Assembly (NCBI RefSeq): GCF_003208215.1
Contig: NZ_QKLW01000009.1
Location: 1 to 64,000, forward strand
Direction of reading: 5' to 3'
Source: Marinomonas alcarazii
Lineage (GTDB): Bacteria; Pseudomonadota; Gammaproteobacteria; Pseudomonadales; Marinomonadaceae
DNA length: 64,000 nucleotides
Shown here: positions 28,953-37,777 of the stretch, one piece after another
How positions within the stretch are numbered: position 1 is the first letter of the stretch
Layout of the letters: every line of letters starts with the position of its first letter
Notes under the pieces: model-generated
The model's input: only the letters and a program-made list of their open reading frames with translations
Databases searched by the model: none
Told to the model about the DNA's origin: nothing
Made by a program: the position numbers and the translations under genes

Positions 28953-31001
28953 ATGAGTGAGTCCTTACCTTCCATCGCCCAGCGTCTTCGCAGTTTGAAC
29001 GAAAGACAGTTAGATGCTGTGAAACAAATAGACGGTCCTTTGTTGGTGCTGGCGGGGGCTGGATCGGGAAAAACCAGCGTAATTACCACAAAAATTGCCT
29101 ATCTGATTCAAACCTGTGGTTTTAAGGCAAGCAGCATTATCGCGGTGACCTTTACCAATAAAGCGGCGCGTGAAATGAAAGAACGTGTTGTCGGCATGTT
29201 GTCTAAACAAGAAAGTCGCGGCTTGAGTATCTCGACGTTCCATAATTTAGGCTTACGAATCCTTCGAAAAGAATATCGCCGTGCGGGTTTAAAAGAAGGC
29301 TTTACCTTATTTGATTCACAAGACTCTCTCAGCCTTGTAAAAGAAATTTTGGATAAAGAGTTTAATGGGCAAATGGATGCGGCGGCCTATTGTCAGAATA
29401 CGATTTCCAATTGGAAAAACGATCTAACCACGCCACAAGAAGCTATGACCAATGCCGATACCGAAGAGTTTCTGTTGGCTGCGCAAGTGTATGTGCAATA
29501 TCAGCGTTATTTGCGCGCTTACAACGCAGTAGATTTCGACGATTTGATCTTATTGCCGGTTAGTTTGTTAATGGCCGATGCTGAGTTGCGTGATCGTTGG
29601 CAAAACAAAGTCCGCTACTTGCTGGTGGATGAGTGCCAAGACACCAACGCCAGCCAGTATGAATTGATTCGTTTGTTAGCTGGATTTCGTCGTTGTTTCA
29701 CTCTAGTAGGCGATGATGACCAATCCATTTATGCGTGGCGTGGTGCGCGCCCAGAAAATCTAGAGCGTTTATCGGTCGATTACCCGAGTTTGAAATTGGT
29801 CAAGTTAGAGCAAAACTATCGCTCGACTAAAACCATATTGAAAGCGGCCAATACGCTGATAGCGAATAATCCGCATATTTACGATAAAGCCTTGTGGAGT
29901 GATCACGAAGAGGGCGACCCGATTCGCGTTATGGTGACTCGTAACGAAGACGCAGAATCAGAGCGCGTGGCAGCGGAAATCCAGTCACGCCATTTGCGTC
30001 ATGAAATTCCTTATCGTGATTTTGCCATCTTGTATCGTGGTAACCACCAAGCGCGCTTATTGGAAATCAAGCTGCAAGCCTACCGTATTCCTTACAAGAT
30101 GAACGGCGGCACTTCGTTTTTCTCGCGGGCAGAAATCAAAGATTTAATGAGTTATTTACGTCTCTTGGTGAACCCATCGGACGACAATGCCTTCTTGCGC
30201 ATTGTTAACTTACCGCGTCGGGAAATTGGACCTGCGACGCTGGAAAAAGTCGGTAACTTGGCAACTGAGCGTGACGTAAGCCTGTTTGAAGCATCCGGCT
30301 ATAAAGAGCTTGAAGAGACGGTTTCTGGACGATCATTAAAAAGCTTGCAGGATTTTGAACGTTGGATGTCCAACTTGCGCCAGCGTTTAGAAGGCGCTTC
30401 GCCCGTGCCTGTTATTGAGCAAATGATCCATGACATGGATTATTACGGCTGGATTCAGGAGCAAACATCGTCTTCAAAGGCGGGCGATCGACGCATTGAA
30501 AACGTGCGCTTCTTGCTGGATTCCATTCAACGCATGATGGAATCCGCATGGGAGGAAGACGAAACCGCTGGTTTGGATCAGGCGATTAGTAAGCTGTTAT
30601 TGATCGACATGCTCGAACGCCAAGAGGAAGAAGAGGACGAAGACAAAGTTCAGTTATTAACGCTTCATGCTTCCAAAGGTTTGGAATATCCACATGTGTT
30701 CTTGATCGGTTGTGAAGAGGAACTGTTACCTCATAGAAACAGTATAGAGAATGATGACATCGAAGAAGAGCGTCGACTGGCTTATGTGGGAATTACTCGA
30801 GCGAAAAAGACCTTGTGTATTACCTTGGCCGCGAAACGTCGCCAATATGGCGAAGAAATCGACTGTTTACCGAGTCGATTCTTGGATGAATTACCAGAAG
30901 AAGATCTTGTTTGGGAAGGGCGCAGCGACGAAGGTGAAAGCAGTAAAAAAGAGCGCGGCCAAGCTTCGTTATCGGCACTAAAAGCCATGCTTAATGGCTA
31001 A
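28953..31001 (+). CDS. rep: ATP-dependent DNA helicase Rep
   Basis: A superfamily 1A 3'-5' helicase that clears protein blocks from replication forks. It is 682 residues long, close to E. coli Rep. All helicase motifs are seen: Walker A (AGAGSGKT), motif II (LLVDECQDTN), motif III (VGDDDQSIYAWRGA), QNYRST, LTLHASKGLE and VGITRAKK. Rep rather than UvrD is preferred from the N-terminus (LRSLNERQLDAV) and length. Confidence 0.94.
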   Translation: MSESLPSIAQRLRSLNERQLDAVKQIDGPLLVLAGAGSGKTSVITTKIAYLIQTCGFKASSIIAVTFTNKAAREMKERVVGMLSKQESRGLSISTFHNLGLRILRKEYRRAGLKEGFTLFDSQDSLSLVKEILDKEFNGQMDAAAYCQNTISNWKNDLTTPQEAMTNADTEEFLLAAQVYVQYQRYLRAYNAVDFDDLILLPVSLLMADAELRDRWQNKVRYLLVDECQDTNASQYELIRLLAGFRRCFTLVGDDDQSIYAWRGARPENLERLSVDYPSLKLVKLEQNYRSTKTILKAANTLIANNPHIYDKALWSDHEEGDPIRVMVTRNEDAESERVAAEIQSRHLRHEIPYRDFAILYRGNHQARLLEIKLQAYRIPYKMNGGTSFFSRAEIKDLMSYLRLLVNPSDDNAFLRIVNLPRREIGPATLEKVGNLATERDVSLFEASGYKELEETVSGRSLKSLQDFERWMSNLRQRLEGASPVPVIEQMIHDMDYYGWIQEQTSSSKAGDRRIENVRFLLDSIQRMMESAWEEDETAGLDQAISKLLLIDMLERQEEEEDEDKVQLLTLHASKGLEYPHVFLIGCEEELLPHRNSIENDDIEEERRLAYVGITRAKKTLCITLAAKRRQYGEEIDCLPSRFLDELPEEDLVWEGRSDEGESSKKERGQASLSALKAMLNG

Positions 31002-31005
31002 ATAG

Positions 31006-31344
31006 CTATTTGCTTGAGCTTTTGTCGATCATGTATTGAATCGCATCATGCAGCTCGTCTTCACTGCAATCGAAACATAATCCCTTTGGCGGCATGGCTT
31101 TATAGCCACTTATCGCATCTTTTAATAACGTGTTTATGCCTTTTTCAATGCGTGGTTGCCAATCTTCAGCATGCCCAATTTTTGGCGCGCCTGCGACGCC
31201 ATTCATGTGACAGGCAATGCAAAAACTGTTGTAAAGTGCCTCGCCTGAACGTGCGGCATGCGCCGAATTGCTCAGCAGCAAGCTCATAGCGAAACCACTA
31301 AATAAAAGGGCTGTAAAACTGAGCGGGAAACGCTTGCATTGCAT
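31006..31344 (-). CDS. Cytochrome c5-like periplasmic cytochrome
   Basis: A 112-residue class I c-type cytochrome. It has a signal peptide ending near SNSAHA and a haem site CIACH (Cys42-His46). The axial Met lies in YKAMPPKG. A second pair of cysteines (GLCFDC) is typical of the c5 family. I chose the ATG at 31344, which gives a normal signal peptide and has an AGGAG site; the frame extends further upstream without conserved sequence. It ends four bases from the rep stop on the opposite strand. It is a probable small electron carrier in respiration. Confidence 0.88.
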   Translation of the reverse strand: MQCKRFPLSFTALLFSGFAMSLLLSNSAHAARSGEALYNSFCIACHMNGVAGAPKIGHAEDWQPRIEKGINTLLKDAISGYKAMPPKGLCFDCSEDELHDAIQYMIDKSSSK

Positions 31345-31564
31345 CGGTAGAGACGCTCCTGATAACATGAATAAGTGAACAGCGAGAGAATTATCCTCGA
31401 CTTCAACCACTAGGTAAATGAGAGAAAAGCAGATAAAAACATGAATCTGCGGCTTTCCGTCATTAAGCACTGGAATCCTGAAGAATTTCCTTTAGAATAC
31501 GCACTCCAATTTGTTCTGGCTCACTTTGCATCGCGCAAAGTATTATTGCCACGCAACAAGTCAT

Positions 31565-31641
31565 GCGCCCGTAGCTCAGCTGGATAGAGCGTCGCCCTCC
31601 GGAGGCGAAGGCCGGAGGTTCGAATCCTCTCGGGCGTACCA
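31565..31641 (+). tRNA. tRNA-Arg (anticodon CCG)
   Basis: A 77-nt cloverleaf with CCA encoded. The acceptor stem GCGCCCG pairs with CGGGCGT (first pair G-U). The D-loop contains AGCTCAGCTGGATAGAGC. The anticodon loop CTCCGGA gives anticodon CCG, reading CGG. The T-arm contains GGTTCGAATCC. It borders an AT-rich accessory segment. Confidence 0.97.
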
Positions 31642-31782
31642 TTTTGATAATGGCCACTAACTCTGTAGTCTTTGTATCTTATGCCTTATTAGGCAGATCT
31701 TTCTTTGATTTTCTTAATACTTATCTTAAAAAAAGATATGCTTAAGGAAATTCTTGACCTAATACCTCTTCTCTTAGCTTCT

Positions 31783-32385
31783 TTATATTGGGATTGCAGT
31801 CTCAAATTCATTGTGAGAACTTGTGTGTAACTTTGATTTTAACCATCTACGTACAAAGAGAAGGTCTTTCTCGATTAAGCTATCACTACAATTGTACAAT
31901 TCAGTCAGCTCTTTAGTAGACAAGCCTACTAACTGCTTTAGTTTGAAGATTTCAACCTGCCTTGAATAGTTTGACTCTAATTTCAACAGTAACTTTTCAA
32001 TAGAAAGGCTTGCTTCCATAAAAGATAATTCATCGTTAGTAGTATTACTATTAAATACACCAGCTGTACTATTTCTTTTTTTTGCTGTTTTCTTTCTCGA
32101 TATATCCGATAAAACTTGATTGATCAAGGTGGCAATAGCTAGATAAAAATCTCGTTTACTATTTAATTCTTCACGAGGAAAATGAGTCATCTTAAGATAT
32201 GCTTCGTGAACTAAAGCCGTAGTTTTTTCCTGATCTTCTATGATGTCTTTCGAAGAATTAGGATGGCGTTGCTTTTGAACACGAGCAATGTCTTTTAATC
32301 TTTGGTAAACAAAAGTATATAAAACCTTTTCGACATTTTTGTTTTTTTCACCAAATAAAATATATAGGTTAGTGTTATATTCCAA
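31783..32385 (-). CDS. ECF sigma factor of the kinase-linked (EcfP-like) group
   Basis: A 200-residue ECF-type sigma factor (Sigma70_ECF, TIGR02999-like). Region 2 reads EDQEKTTALVHEAYLKM, where most ECF factors have an acidic DAED motif; here Thr55 and Thr56 take that place. Region 4 is the HTH KQLVGLSTKELTELYNCSDS. In Vibrio parahaemolyticus EcfP, a threonine at this site must be phosphorylated by the partner kinase PknT before the factor binds RNA polymerase. The kinase gene two positions upstream supports the same mechanism here. No anti-sigma gene is seen. The start is a TTG three bases after the preceding stop, suggesting translational coupling. The gene is AT-rich. Confidence 0.85.
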   Translation of the reverse strand: MEYNTNLYILFGEKNKNVEKVLYTFVYQRLKDIARVQKQRHPNSSKDIIEDQEKTTALVHEAYLKMTHFPREELNSKRDFYLAIATLINQVLSDISRKKTAKKRNSTAGVFNSNTTNDELSFMEASLSIEKLLLKLESNYSRQVEIFKLKQLVGLSTKELTELYNCSDSLIEKDLLFVRRWLKSKLHTSSHNEFETAIPI

Positions 32386-32388
32386 TGC

Positions 32389-33585
32389 TTATTTTACTCT
32401 CTCGAATGTGGTTATAGAAAATATTTCTTTTTTCTTGTTTTTTATTTCATTTGGATTATATGAGTATTTATAAAGAGGAGCACTCTCTAAATCATCAGAA
32501 ATGGGGAAGTACTCCCATTCAGTATATTGTATTATACTATTTTGATCTTTATATTTTACTGCGGCATTAACTTGAGCAATTGTTGCTGTAGCCCCTTCAT
32601 TTTTAAGCCACCACATATCAATATATTTCGATGAAACATCTATTTTATAGCTTTCAACTGATTTTATGCAGTTAGAGTTTTTTTTGTTAGACTCAAAAAT
32701 TTGATCGCCTTTTATTAAGATGCAACCAGTTTTAATTTCTTTTTGTCCTATCTCTCTATAGCGCCATAACCCGTTAAATTTTAAGCTATCTATATCTTCT
32801 TTTAAAGGCGTTAGCCAGAGGTATTCGGCTAAATTTAAATGAGAAAATCCATCTTGCTTACCGATGCCCTTACTCTTCTCGATCAAGATTTTACTATCTT
32901 GATCGTAATGCATTGCGACACTTCGATATTTCTCATTGCCTTCATTTTCTACGGCATAAGCAGTCAAAGAGTATCCATTAAGATCTTTAATAGAACATCC
33001 ATTTAATGCACACCCGAGAATTCCCCCTTTAAAACGAGAGAAATCGTCGATTGGCTCAAAGCTTACACTTTTTTTGGTGCTAGGTTTGCGCTCACAATTT
33101 GTAAAATTGTCACCTATACTAGGGTACTCATAAATTCCTTTAGCAGTTACTTTGTAATACGTTTCACCAATTGGACCTGTATAATTTTCAGTAGAATATT
33201 TAGAAACATCATAAAAACATAAATCACCATTTTTATCTGCTTTCTGTACAACGTAATTTGTTAGTGTTTTATCTAATGGTTGAAAAACCACATCTTTAAA
33301 GTTTGTGTGTTTTGAATTTAATAATTTTTTATTTAGCTTTAATATTTCAATTTTTTTGTTTTCAGTTAAGTAGAAAGTAACATCGTCACCTGTATTGAAA
33401 TTATAATATCCATTCTCTGTTAACCCCGATAAACCACTTGATGTTTCATAATATATTTCTATATCCATTTTTTCGGAGAGTTGAGCTTTTTTTGTGTCCG
33501 CAATTGTTTTAAATGACATCGTAGTTATTGTTATTATTAAAAATAATTTAATAATATCTGTTTTAGTTTTTTTGTTCACTGACAT
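32389..33585 (-). CDS. Exported protein of unknown function between kinase and sigma genes
   Basis: I do not recognise this 398-residue protein. It has a Lys-rich N-terminus and a hydrophobic segment (IIKLFLIITITTMSF) consistent with a signal peptide cleaved before DTKKAQLSEK, so it is probably periplasmic. The mature part is rich in Tyr, Asn and Lys with mixed polar beta-like stretches, and has three spaced Cys pairs including LGCALNGCS. It lies 17 bp after the kinase gene and 3 bp before the sigma gene. A sensor or effector role in the same signalling unit is inferred from position alone. It is strongly AT-rich. Confidence 0.6.
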   Translation of the reverse strand: MSVNKKTKTDIIKLFLIITITTMSFKTIADTKKAQLSEKMDIEIYYETSSGLSGLTENGYYNFNTGDDVTFYLTENKKIEILKLNKKLLNSKHTNFKDVVFQPLDKTLTNYVVQKADKNGDLCFYDVSKYSTENYTGPIGETYYKVTAKGIYEYPSIGDNFTNCERKPSTKKSVSFEPIDDFSRFKGGILGCALNGCSIKDLNGYSLTAYAVENEGNEKYRSVAMHYDQDSKILIEKSKGIGKQDGFSHLNLAEYLWLTPLKEDIDSLKFNGLWRYREIGQKEIKTGCILIKGDQIFESNKKNSNCIKSVESYKIDVSSKYIDMWWLKNEGATATIAQVNAAVKYKDQNSIIQYTEWEYFPISDDLESAPLYKYSYNPNEIKNKKKEIFSITTFERVK

Positions 33586-33602
33586 TTTTTTTGGTTTTCT
33601 CT

Positions 33603-34883
33603 TTATTTATGGTTGTAAATTTTCGATGGGCTTATTAGTTCTTTAATCAATTTGCCTTTCATTTCATCAGATAGATCTCGATTTGATAGGATTTTTCTTC
33701 TAGTTAGATCTAACATGGTTTCCAAAGTGGCTTGCCTGTATTTTCCATCATCGCTGTAGTGTAATAAATTTGCTATTTCGAATAGTAAACTTTCAGCTGC
33801 TTTTTTTTCAAATTCAATTTGTTGATTCTTTAAAAAGATAGATATCCACAAGGTAATTAACGTTATGAATACGATTGAAATTAATAGAGATGTAAGCCGC
33901 CTTCTTCTAATGAACTTTTTTAAAATATAAAAATAGTTTCCCTTCATCAATGATATAGGTTTTGTTTCTAATATATTTTTAATATCATTTTTTAGCTCTG
34001 TAATATTAGAGTATCGGCTAGATGACTCATGCTGAGTGGATTTGTTTATTATTTTTTCTAGCTCTTGAGAAATGTTATCTTTATTTAGTGCTTCTAATAA
34101 TTTCCCAACTGAATAAATATCTATACTTTGTGTTAGTTCTTTTGACTCTAACTGTTCTGGGCTTGAATATTCAGAAGTGAATGCGGATATATCTTCTATG
34201 TCTGAGCCTGTGTTTGTTTTTATAAATAAATTGAAATCTATGAGTTTCGCCCTTCCTATCTCATCAATAATAATGTTCGACGGCTTGATGTCACCATGGA
34301 TTATATTTCTTGAATGTGCATGTTCTAATGCACTGCAAATATCAATAAATATATTAAGTTTTTTGTTATGACTTATATTCTTGTTTTTTAAATAGTCTCC
34401 TAGCGTTGAGCCATCAATCCATTCCATAGAAATATAAATATGTCCTTCATGCTCTCCTCCATCAAATACTTTAGCAATATTTGGGTGATTGAGACTTGCA
34501 AGAAGTTGTGCTTCACGAAATAAAGCCCATCGACCAATAACATTAACCAAAGCAGGTTGTATAAATTTTACCGCTACAGATTGTTCAAAGGTTTGATCAT
34601 TTCTTTCTGCTTTATAAACGACGCCAATCCCACCAGAGCCTAGCTTATTCTGTAGTTTATATTTCCCAACAATAGTGCTTTCTAAATAGATGTCAGAAGA
34701 GACCGCGTATGAAGCTGATACAGAGAGAATTTTTGTAAGGTCAAAGTCCGTATTGAAAGAAAGTTGATCATCAATATCTCTAAGTAAATCTGGATGTTTT
34801 CTCTTCAGGTCTTCAATGAATTCACAGCGTTCTTCCTCATCCATATAAGATGTTTTGTGAATTAATTCAGTAAGAAGTGGCAT
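33603..34883 (-). CDS. Hanks-type Ser/Thr protein kinase with one TM helix (PknT-like)
   Basis: A 426-residue membrane-anchored kinase. The glycine loop is GSGGIG (82-87), ATP-binding Lys106 lies in VAVKF, helix-C Glu124 in REAQLL, the catalytic loop is HGDIKPSN (196-203) and the metal-binding segment is DFN (216-218). HGD instead of HRD and DFN instead of DFG are unusual, but the essential Lys, Asp, Asn and Asp remain, so activity is plausible. A single transmembrane helix lies at about 331-351, followed by a roughly 70-residue extracytoplasmic tail. Its operon with an EcfP-like sigma factor suggests the sigma factor is the substrate. I chose the ATG at 34883, with AAGG eight bases upstream. 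Confidence 0.88.
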   Translation of the reverse strand: MPLLTELIHKTSYMDEEERCEFIEDLKRKHPDLLRDIDDQLSFNTDFDLTKILSVSASYAVSSDIYLESTIVGKYKLQNKLGSGGIGVVYKAERNDQTFEQSVAVKFIQPALVNVIGRWALFREAQLLASLNHPNIAKVFDGGEHEGHIYISMEWIDGSTLGDYLKNKNISHNKKLNIFIDICSALEHAHSRNIIHGDIKPSNIIIDEIGRAKLIDFNLFIKTNTGSDIEDISAFTSEYSSPEQLESKELTQSIDIYSVGKLLEALNKDNISQELEKIINKSTQHESSSRYSNITELKNDIKNILETKPISLMKGNYFYILKKFIRRRRLTSLLISIVFITLITLWISIFLKNQQIEFEKKAAESLLFEIANLLHYSDDGKYRQATLETMLDLTRRKILSNRDLSDEMKGKLIKELISPSKIYNHK

Positions 34884-34980
34884 TAATTTAACCTTACGCA
34901 AGATTAGGTTTTCAGAGTTGTGTGAGTATAACTGATTAATTTAGATGAAAAAATAAAAAATAATTTACGGGTTTCCTTTC

Positions 34981-35016
34981 AAAATACGTATCTTTGCCTT
35001 AGGAAAATACGTTTCT
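34981..35016. promoter_or_regulatory. Direct repeat AAAATACGTWTCT upstream of dgkA
   Basis: Two 13-bp copies, at 34981-34993 and 35004-35016, differ at one base and are 23 bp apart start to start, about two helical turns. They lie in the divergent region between the kinase operon and dgkA-eptA-PAP2, about 80-115 bp before the dgkA start. They are candidate activator or alternative-sigma elements. Confidence 0.45.
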
Positions 35017-35095
35017 AAAATCCTCCCCGATGAAATTTTAAAGTCGTAGCGTTTTTTTGTTTAAAAAACATCCAGCTAAGTCGTGGGAGATCGTG

Positions 35096-35479
35096 TTGAA
35101 GTCAAGTCACACAGGAATAATGCGAGTTATTAAAGCTGCGGGCTATTCATATCAAGGCTTTAAAGCAGCCTTTAAATATGAGGCCGCAGTCCGTCAAGAA
35201 ACAACTCTAATTTTAATAATGGGGCCTATCGCCTTACTTTCAGATAGCACGGGTGTAGAAAAAGCAATGTTGATCTCAACTTTGTTACTCGTGCTTATTG
35301 TTGAGTTACTCAACTCAGGGATCGAGGCTGTCGTAGACCGTGTAGGGGATGAATATCATGAACTTAGCGGTCGAGCAAAAGACATTGGTAGTGCTGCTGT
35401 TTTTGTTTCTTTAGTGGCCTTAATCGCTAGTTGGAGCTTAATTTTAGGTGATGAGGTGCTGTCTTATGCCTTTAATTAG
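35096..35479 (+). CDS. dgkA: Diacylglycerol kinase
   Basis: An inner-membrane enzyme that phosphorylates diacylglycerol to phosphatidic acid. It has 127 residues and three membrane spans. Conserved blocks are RVIKAAGYSYQGFKAAFKYEAAVRQE, LIVELLNSGIEAVVDR and EYHELSGRAKDIGSAAV, containing the catalytic Glu region. I chose a TTG start at 35096: GGAG lies six bases upstream, and the resulting N-terminus aligns residue for residue with E. coli DgkA up to the IKAAGYS block. It is the first gene of an operon with eptA, where it recycles the diacylglycerol released by phosphoethanolamine transfer. Confidence 0.93.
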   Translation: MKSSHTGIMRVIKAAGYSYQGFKAAFKYEAAVRQETTLILIMGPIALLSDSTGVEKAMLISTLLLVLIVELLNSGIEAVVDRVGDEYHELSGRAKDIGSAAVFVSLVALIASWSLILGDEVLSYAFN

Positions 35480-35501
35480 AGCTGTTTTAGCCAAAGGAAA
35501 T

Positions 35502-37148
35502 ATGCTTGGGAAGTTTGGAGTTGTACGTTTTTTTAAACGTCCTATTTCATATAGTTTTCTTAGCACATTGGTTGGGGTTTATTTGGGAACAGTTTTAAAC
35601 CTTCCTATTATTAATGAATTAATAAAAGTAACAAAAGACACAGAATCATTCAGTTATACTTTGCTTATATCTGTTCCAATAATACTATCCTCATTTTTTG
35701 TTGTTATATTTCAGATTTTTTCTTTTCCTTTTGTAAATAAAATATTTTTTATACCCCTAATTATCACTTCAGCTTCTTGCTCATATGCCACTTTACATTA
35801 TGGTGTTATTTGGGATATCGGAATGATTGAAAATACAATTGAAACTGACCCTGCTGAAGCATTAGGTTTTCTTTCTTTAGGTTCGATGGGGTTTGTATTT
35901 TTTCTTGGAATATTGCCTTCCATATTTATCCTTTTTAAAAAAAATAAGTTTAGAAAAAAATGGTCAAAAGAAGTTTTAGAAAGATTGGCTACTATTTTTA
36001 TAGCTATATCTATTGGATTAATTGTTGCAAAAGTAAGCTATAAAGAAATTTCAGCAGTGGGACGTAATTATTCGTATATGAATAAATTAATTACACCTAC
36101 TCACGTATACGGGACTTATAAATATTTAAGGCAACATGTTTTTTCTAAGCCTATTGAATATCGTGAACTTGGAAATGATGCGAAAATATTAACGAATAAT
36201 TCAAATAAGCCTAATCTAATTTTTGTGGTTATTGGTGAAACGGCTCGCTCACAGAATATTCAATACAATGGTTATTCTCGTAATACAAACCCTTATACAG
36301 AAAAGTATGACTTGGTTTCATTTTCTTCAGTTGAATCCTGTGGAACAGCCACAGCACACTCTTTGCCATGCATGTTTTCAAATTTATCTCGGCAATCTTA
36401 TAAAAAGGCAATCGCCAATAGTCAAAGCAATGTTTTAGATATCATTCAAAAAAGTGGCTATCAGCTTTTATGGAAGGAAAATGATGGTGGTGATAAGGGT
36501 GTCGCCAAACGTATTCCATTTGTCGAATTAGCACGAAATCGATCTGAATTTTGTGATGGCAGCTACTGTTACGATGAAGCACTAATCACGGATATAGATA
36601 AAAACATCCAAAATATGGAGGCCTCAAACAAACTGCTTGCTTTTCACATTATTGGCTCTCATGGGACGACATACTATAAAAGATATCCTAAATCTATGTC
36701 TGTATTTGAGCCAGCCTGTGAAAGGCAGGACATTGAGCAATGTACTGACCAAGAAATCGTTAATGTTTATGACAATACGATTGTTTATACCGATTTTATT
36801 CTTTCTCAATTGATTGAAAAGCTTAAAAAATATCAAGAGAAATATAATGTCGGTCTTATATATGTTTCAGACCATGGAGAGTCTTTAGGTGAAAACGGAC
36901 TGTATTTGCATGGTGCGCCATATGCATTTGCTCCCGAATATCAGACTCAAGTGCCTTGGTTTGTATGGTTGCCAGAAGAAACAGCTACCGCTTTCAATAT
37001 AGATCTGAGCTGTCTAAAAGCATCAAAAGATACAGACATTTCTCATGATTACTTTTTCCATTCATTACTTAGCCTTACTCGTGTTTCTACACAAGAGCTG
37101 AACCCAAAGCTGAATATATTTAACGCATGCTTGGGGGCTCAAAAATGA
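35502..37148 (+). CDS. eptA: Lipid A phosphoethanolamine transferase
   Basis: An inner-membrane enzyme that moves phosphoethanolamine from phosphatidylethanolamine to lipid A phosphate, lowering binding of polymyxin-type peptides. With the start at 35502 it has 548 residues, matching EptA. About five N-terminal membrane helices precede a periplasmic alkaline-phosphatase-fold domain. Zinc and catalytic marks are VIGETARSQN, the nucleophile Thr282 in ESCGTATAHSLPCMF, and Asp457/His458 in VSDHGESLGENGLYLHG. Paired cysteines for the usual disulfides are present. Upstream in-frame starts exist, but AAAGGA just before 35502 and family length favour this one. It is AT-rich like its neighbours. Confidence 0.95.
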   Translation: MLGKFGVVRFFKRPISYSFLSTLVGVYLGTVLNLPIINELIKVTKDTESFSYTLLISVPIILSSFFVVIFQIFSFPFVNKIFFIPLIITSASCSYATLHYGVIWDIGMIENTIETDPAEALGFLSLGSMGFVFFLGILPSIFILFKKNKFRKKWSKEVLERLATIFIAISIGLIVAKVSYKEISAVGRNYSYMNKLITPTHVYGTYKYLRQHVFSKPIEYRELGNDAKILTNNSNKPNLIFVVIGETARSQNIQYNGYSRNTNPYTEKYDLVSFSSVESCGTATAHSLPCMFSNLSRQSYKKAIANSQSNVLDIIQKSGYQLLWKENDGGDKGVAKRIPFVELARNRSEFCDGSYCYDEALITDIDKNIQNMEASNKLLAFHIIGSHGTTYYKRYPKSMSVFEPACERQDIEQCTDQEIVNVYDNTIVYTDFILSQLIEKLKKYQEKYNVGLIYVSDHGESLGENGLYLHGAPYAFAPEYQTQVPWFVWLPEETATAFNIDLSCLKASKDTDISHDYFFHSLLSLTRVSTQELNPKLNIFNACLGAQK

Positions 37149-37705
37149 GATCACGACAAGCTTTTGTTAAATCTGTTATGGCGATAGTTGTCTGTTTATT
37201 TGTGTCTTGCTTTAGTGCGGCTCATGCTGATGATGGTATCGTGCGCGCTGGAGATAACCTTCAGATAGGGATTCCACTCGCAGCCGGTATAATCTCACTT
37301 TTGAAAAGCGATTATGAAGGGACTGGCCAATGGGCAGAGGGAGCCTTATGGACGTCAGTCGCGACGCATACATTGAAGTTTGCCATAGACGAAGAACGTC
37401 CAAACGGTATGGATGGTAACTCATTTCCGTCCGGACACACTTCTGCAGCGTTTCAAGGTGCAGCTTTCTTGCAGATGAGATATGGATGGGAATATGGCGT
37501 TCCAGCCTATACCGCTGCTACTTTTGTTGGTTATTCACGTGTTCATGGCGAATATCATTACTGGCACGATGTCGCTGTTGGCGCAGCTTTAGCTGTAGGC
37601 GTGCAATATCTTATTTCTGGTCAGGGAAATAGTGCTAGAGATCTTGTCGTTGCTCCAATCATTGATAGAAGTGCGTATGGACTTTATGCGTCTATGAGTT
37701 ACTAG
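37145..37705 (+). CDS. PAP2-family periplasmic phosphatase
   Basis: A 186-residue exported phosphatase with a signal peptide ending near SAAHA. All three PAP2 motifs are intact: KFAIDEERP (KX6RP), FPSGHTS (PSGH) and SRVHGEYHYWHD (SRX5HX3D). Its start overlaps the end of eptA by four bases, so the two are coupled. It may remove a lipid A or lipid phosphate group or act on undecaprenyl or diacylglycerol pyrophosphate. Context favours a role in envelope modification with EptA and DgkA. The exact substrate cannot be read from sequence. Confidence 0.9.
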   Translation: MRSRQAFVKSVMAIVVCLFVSCFSAAHADDGIVRAGDNLQIGIPLAAGIISLLKSDYEGTGQWAEGALWTSVATHTLKFAIDEERPNGMDGNSFPSGHTSAAFQGAAFLQMRYGWEYGVPAYTAATFVGYSRVHGEYHYWHDVAVGAALAVGVQYLISGQGNSARDLVVAPIIDRSAYGLYASMSY

Positions 37706-37721
37706 TTACTGTTTAGTTAAC

Positions 37722-37760
37722 AAAAAGGGGCTTATTCTATCTTGAATAAGCCCCTTTTTT
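37722..37760 (+). terminator. Terminator of the dgkA-eptA-PAP2 operon
   Basis: A 16-bp perfect stem, AAAAAGGGGCTTATTC/GAATAAGCCCCTTTTT, with a 6-nt loop and a T run, 16 bp after the PAP2 stop codon. Confidence 0.93.
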
Positions 37761-37777
37761 ATTGGCTGAAGAAATTT

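Noticed and set aside
31463-31657. 64-codon minus-strand frame across the tRNA
   Set aside because: It is the antisense of tRNA-Arg; such frames are a common artefact.
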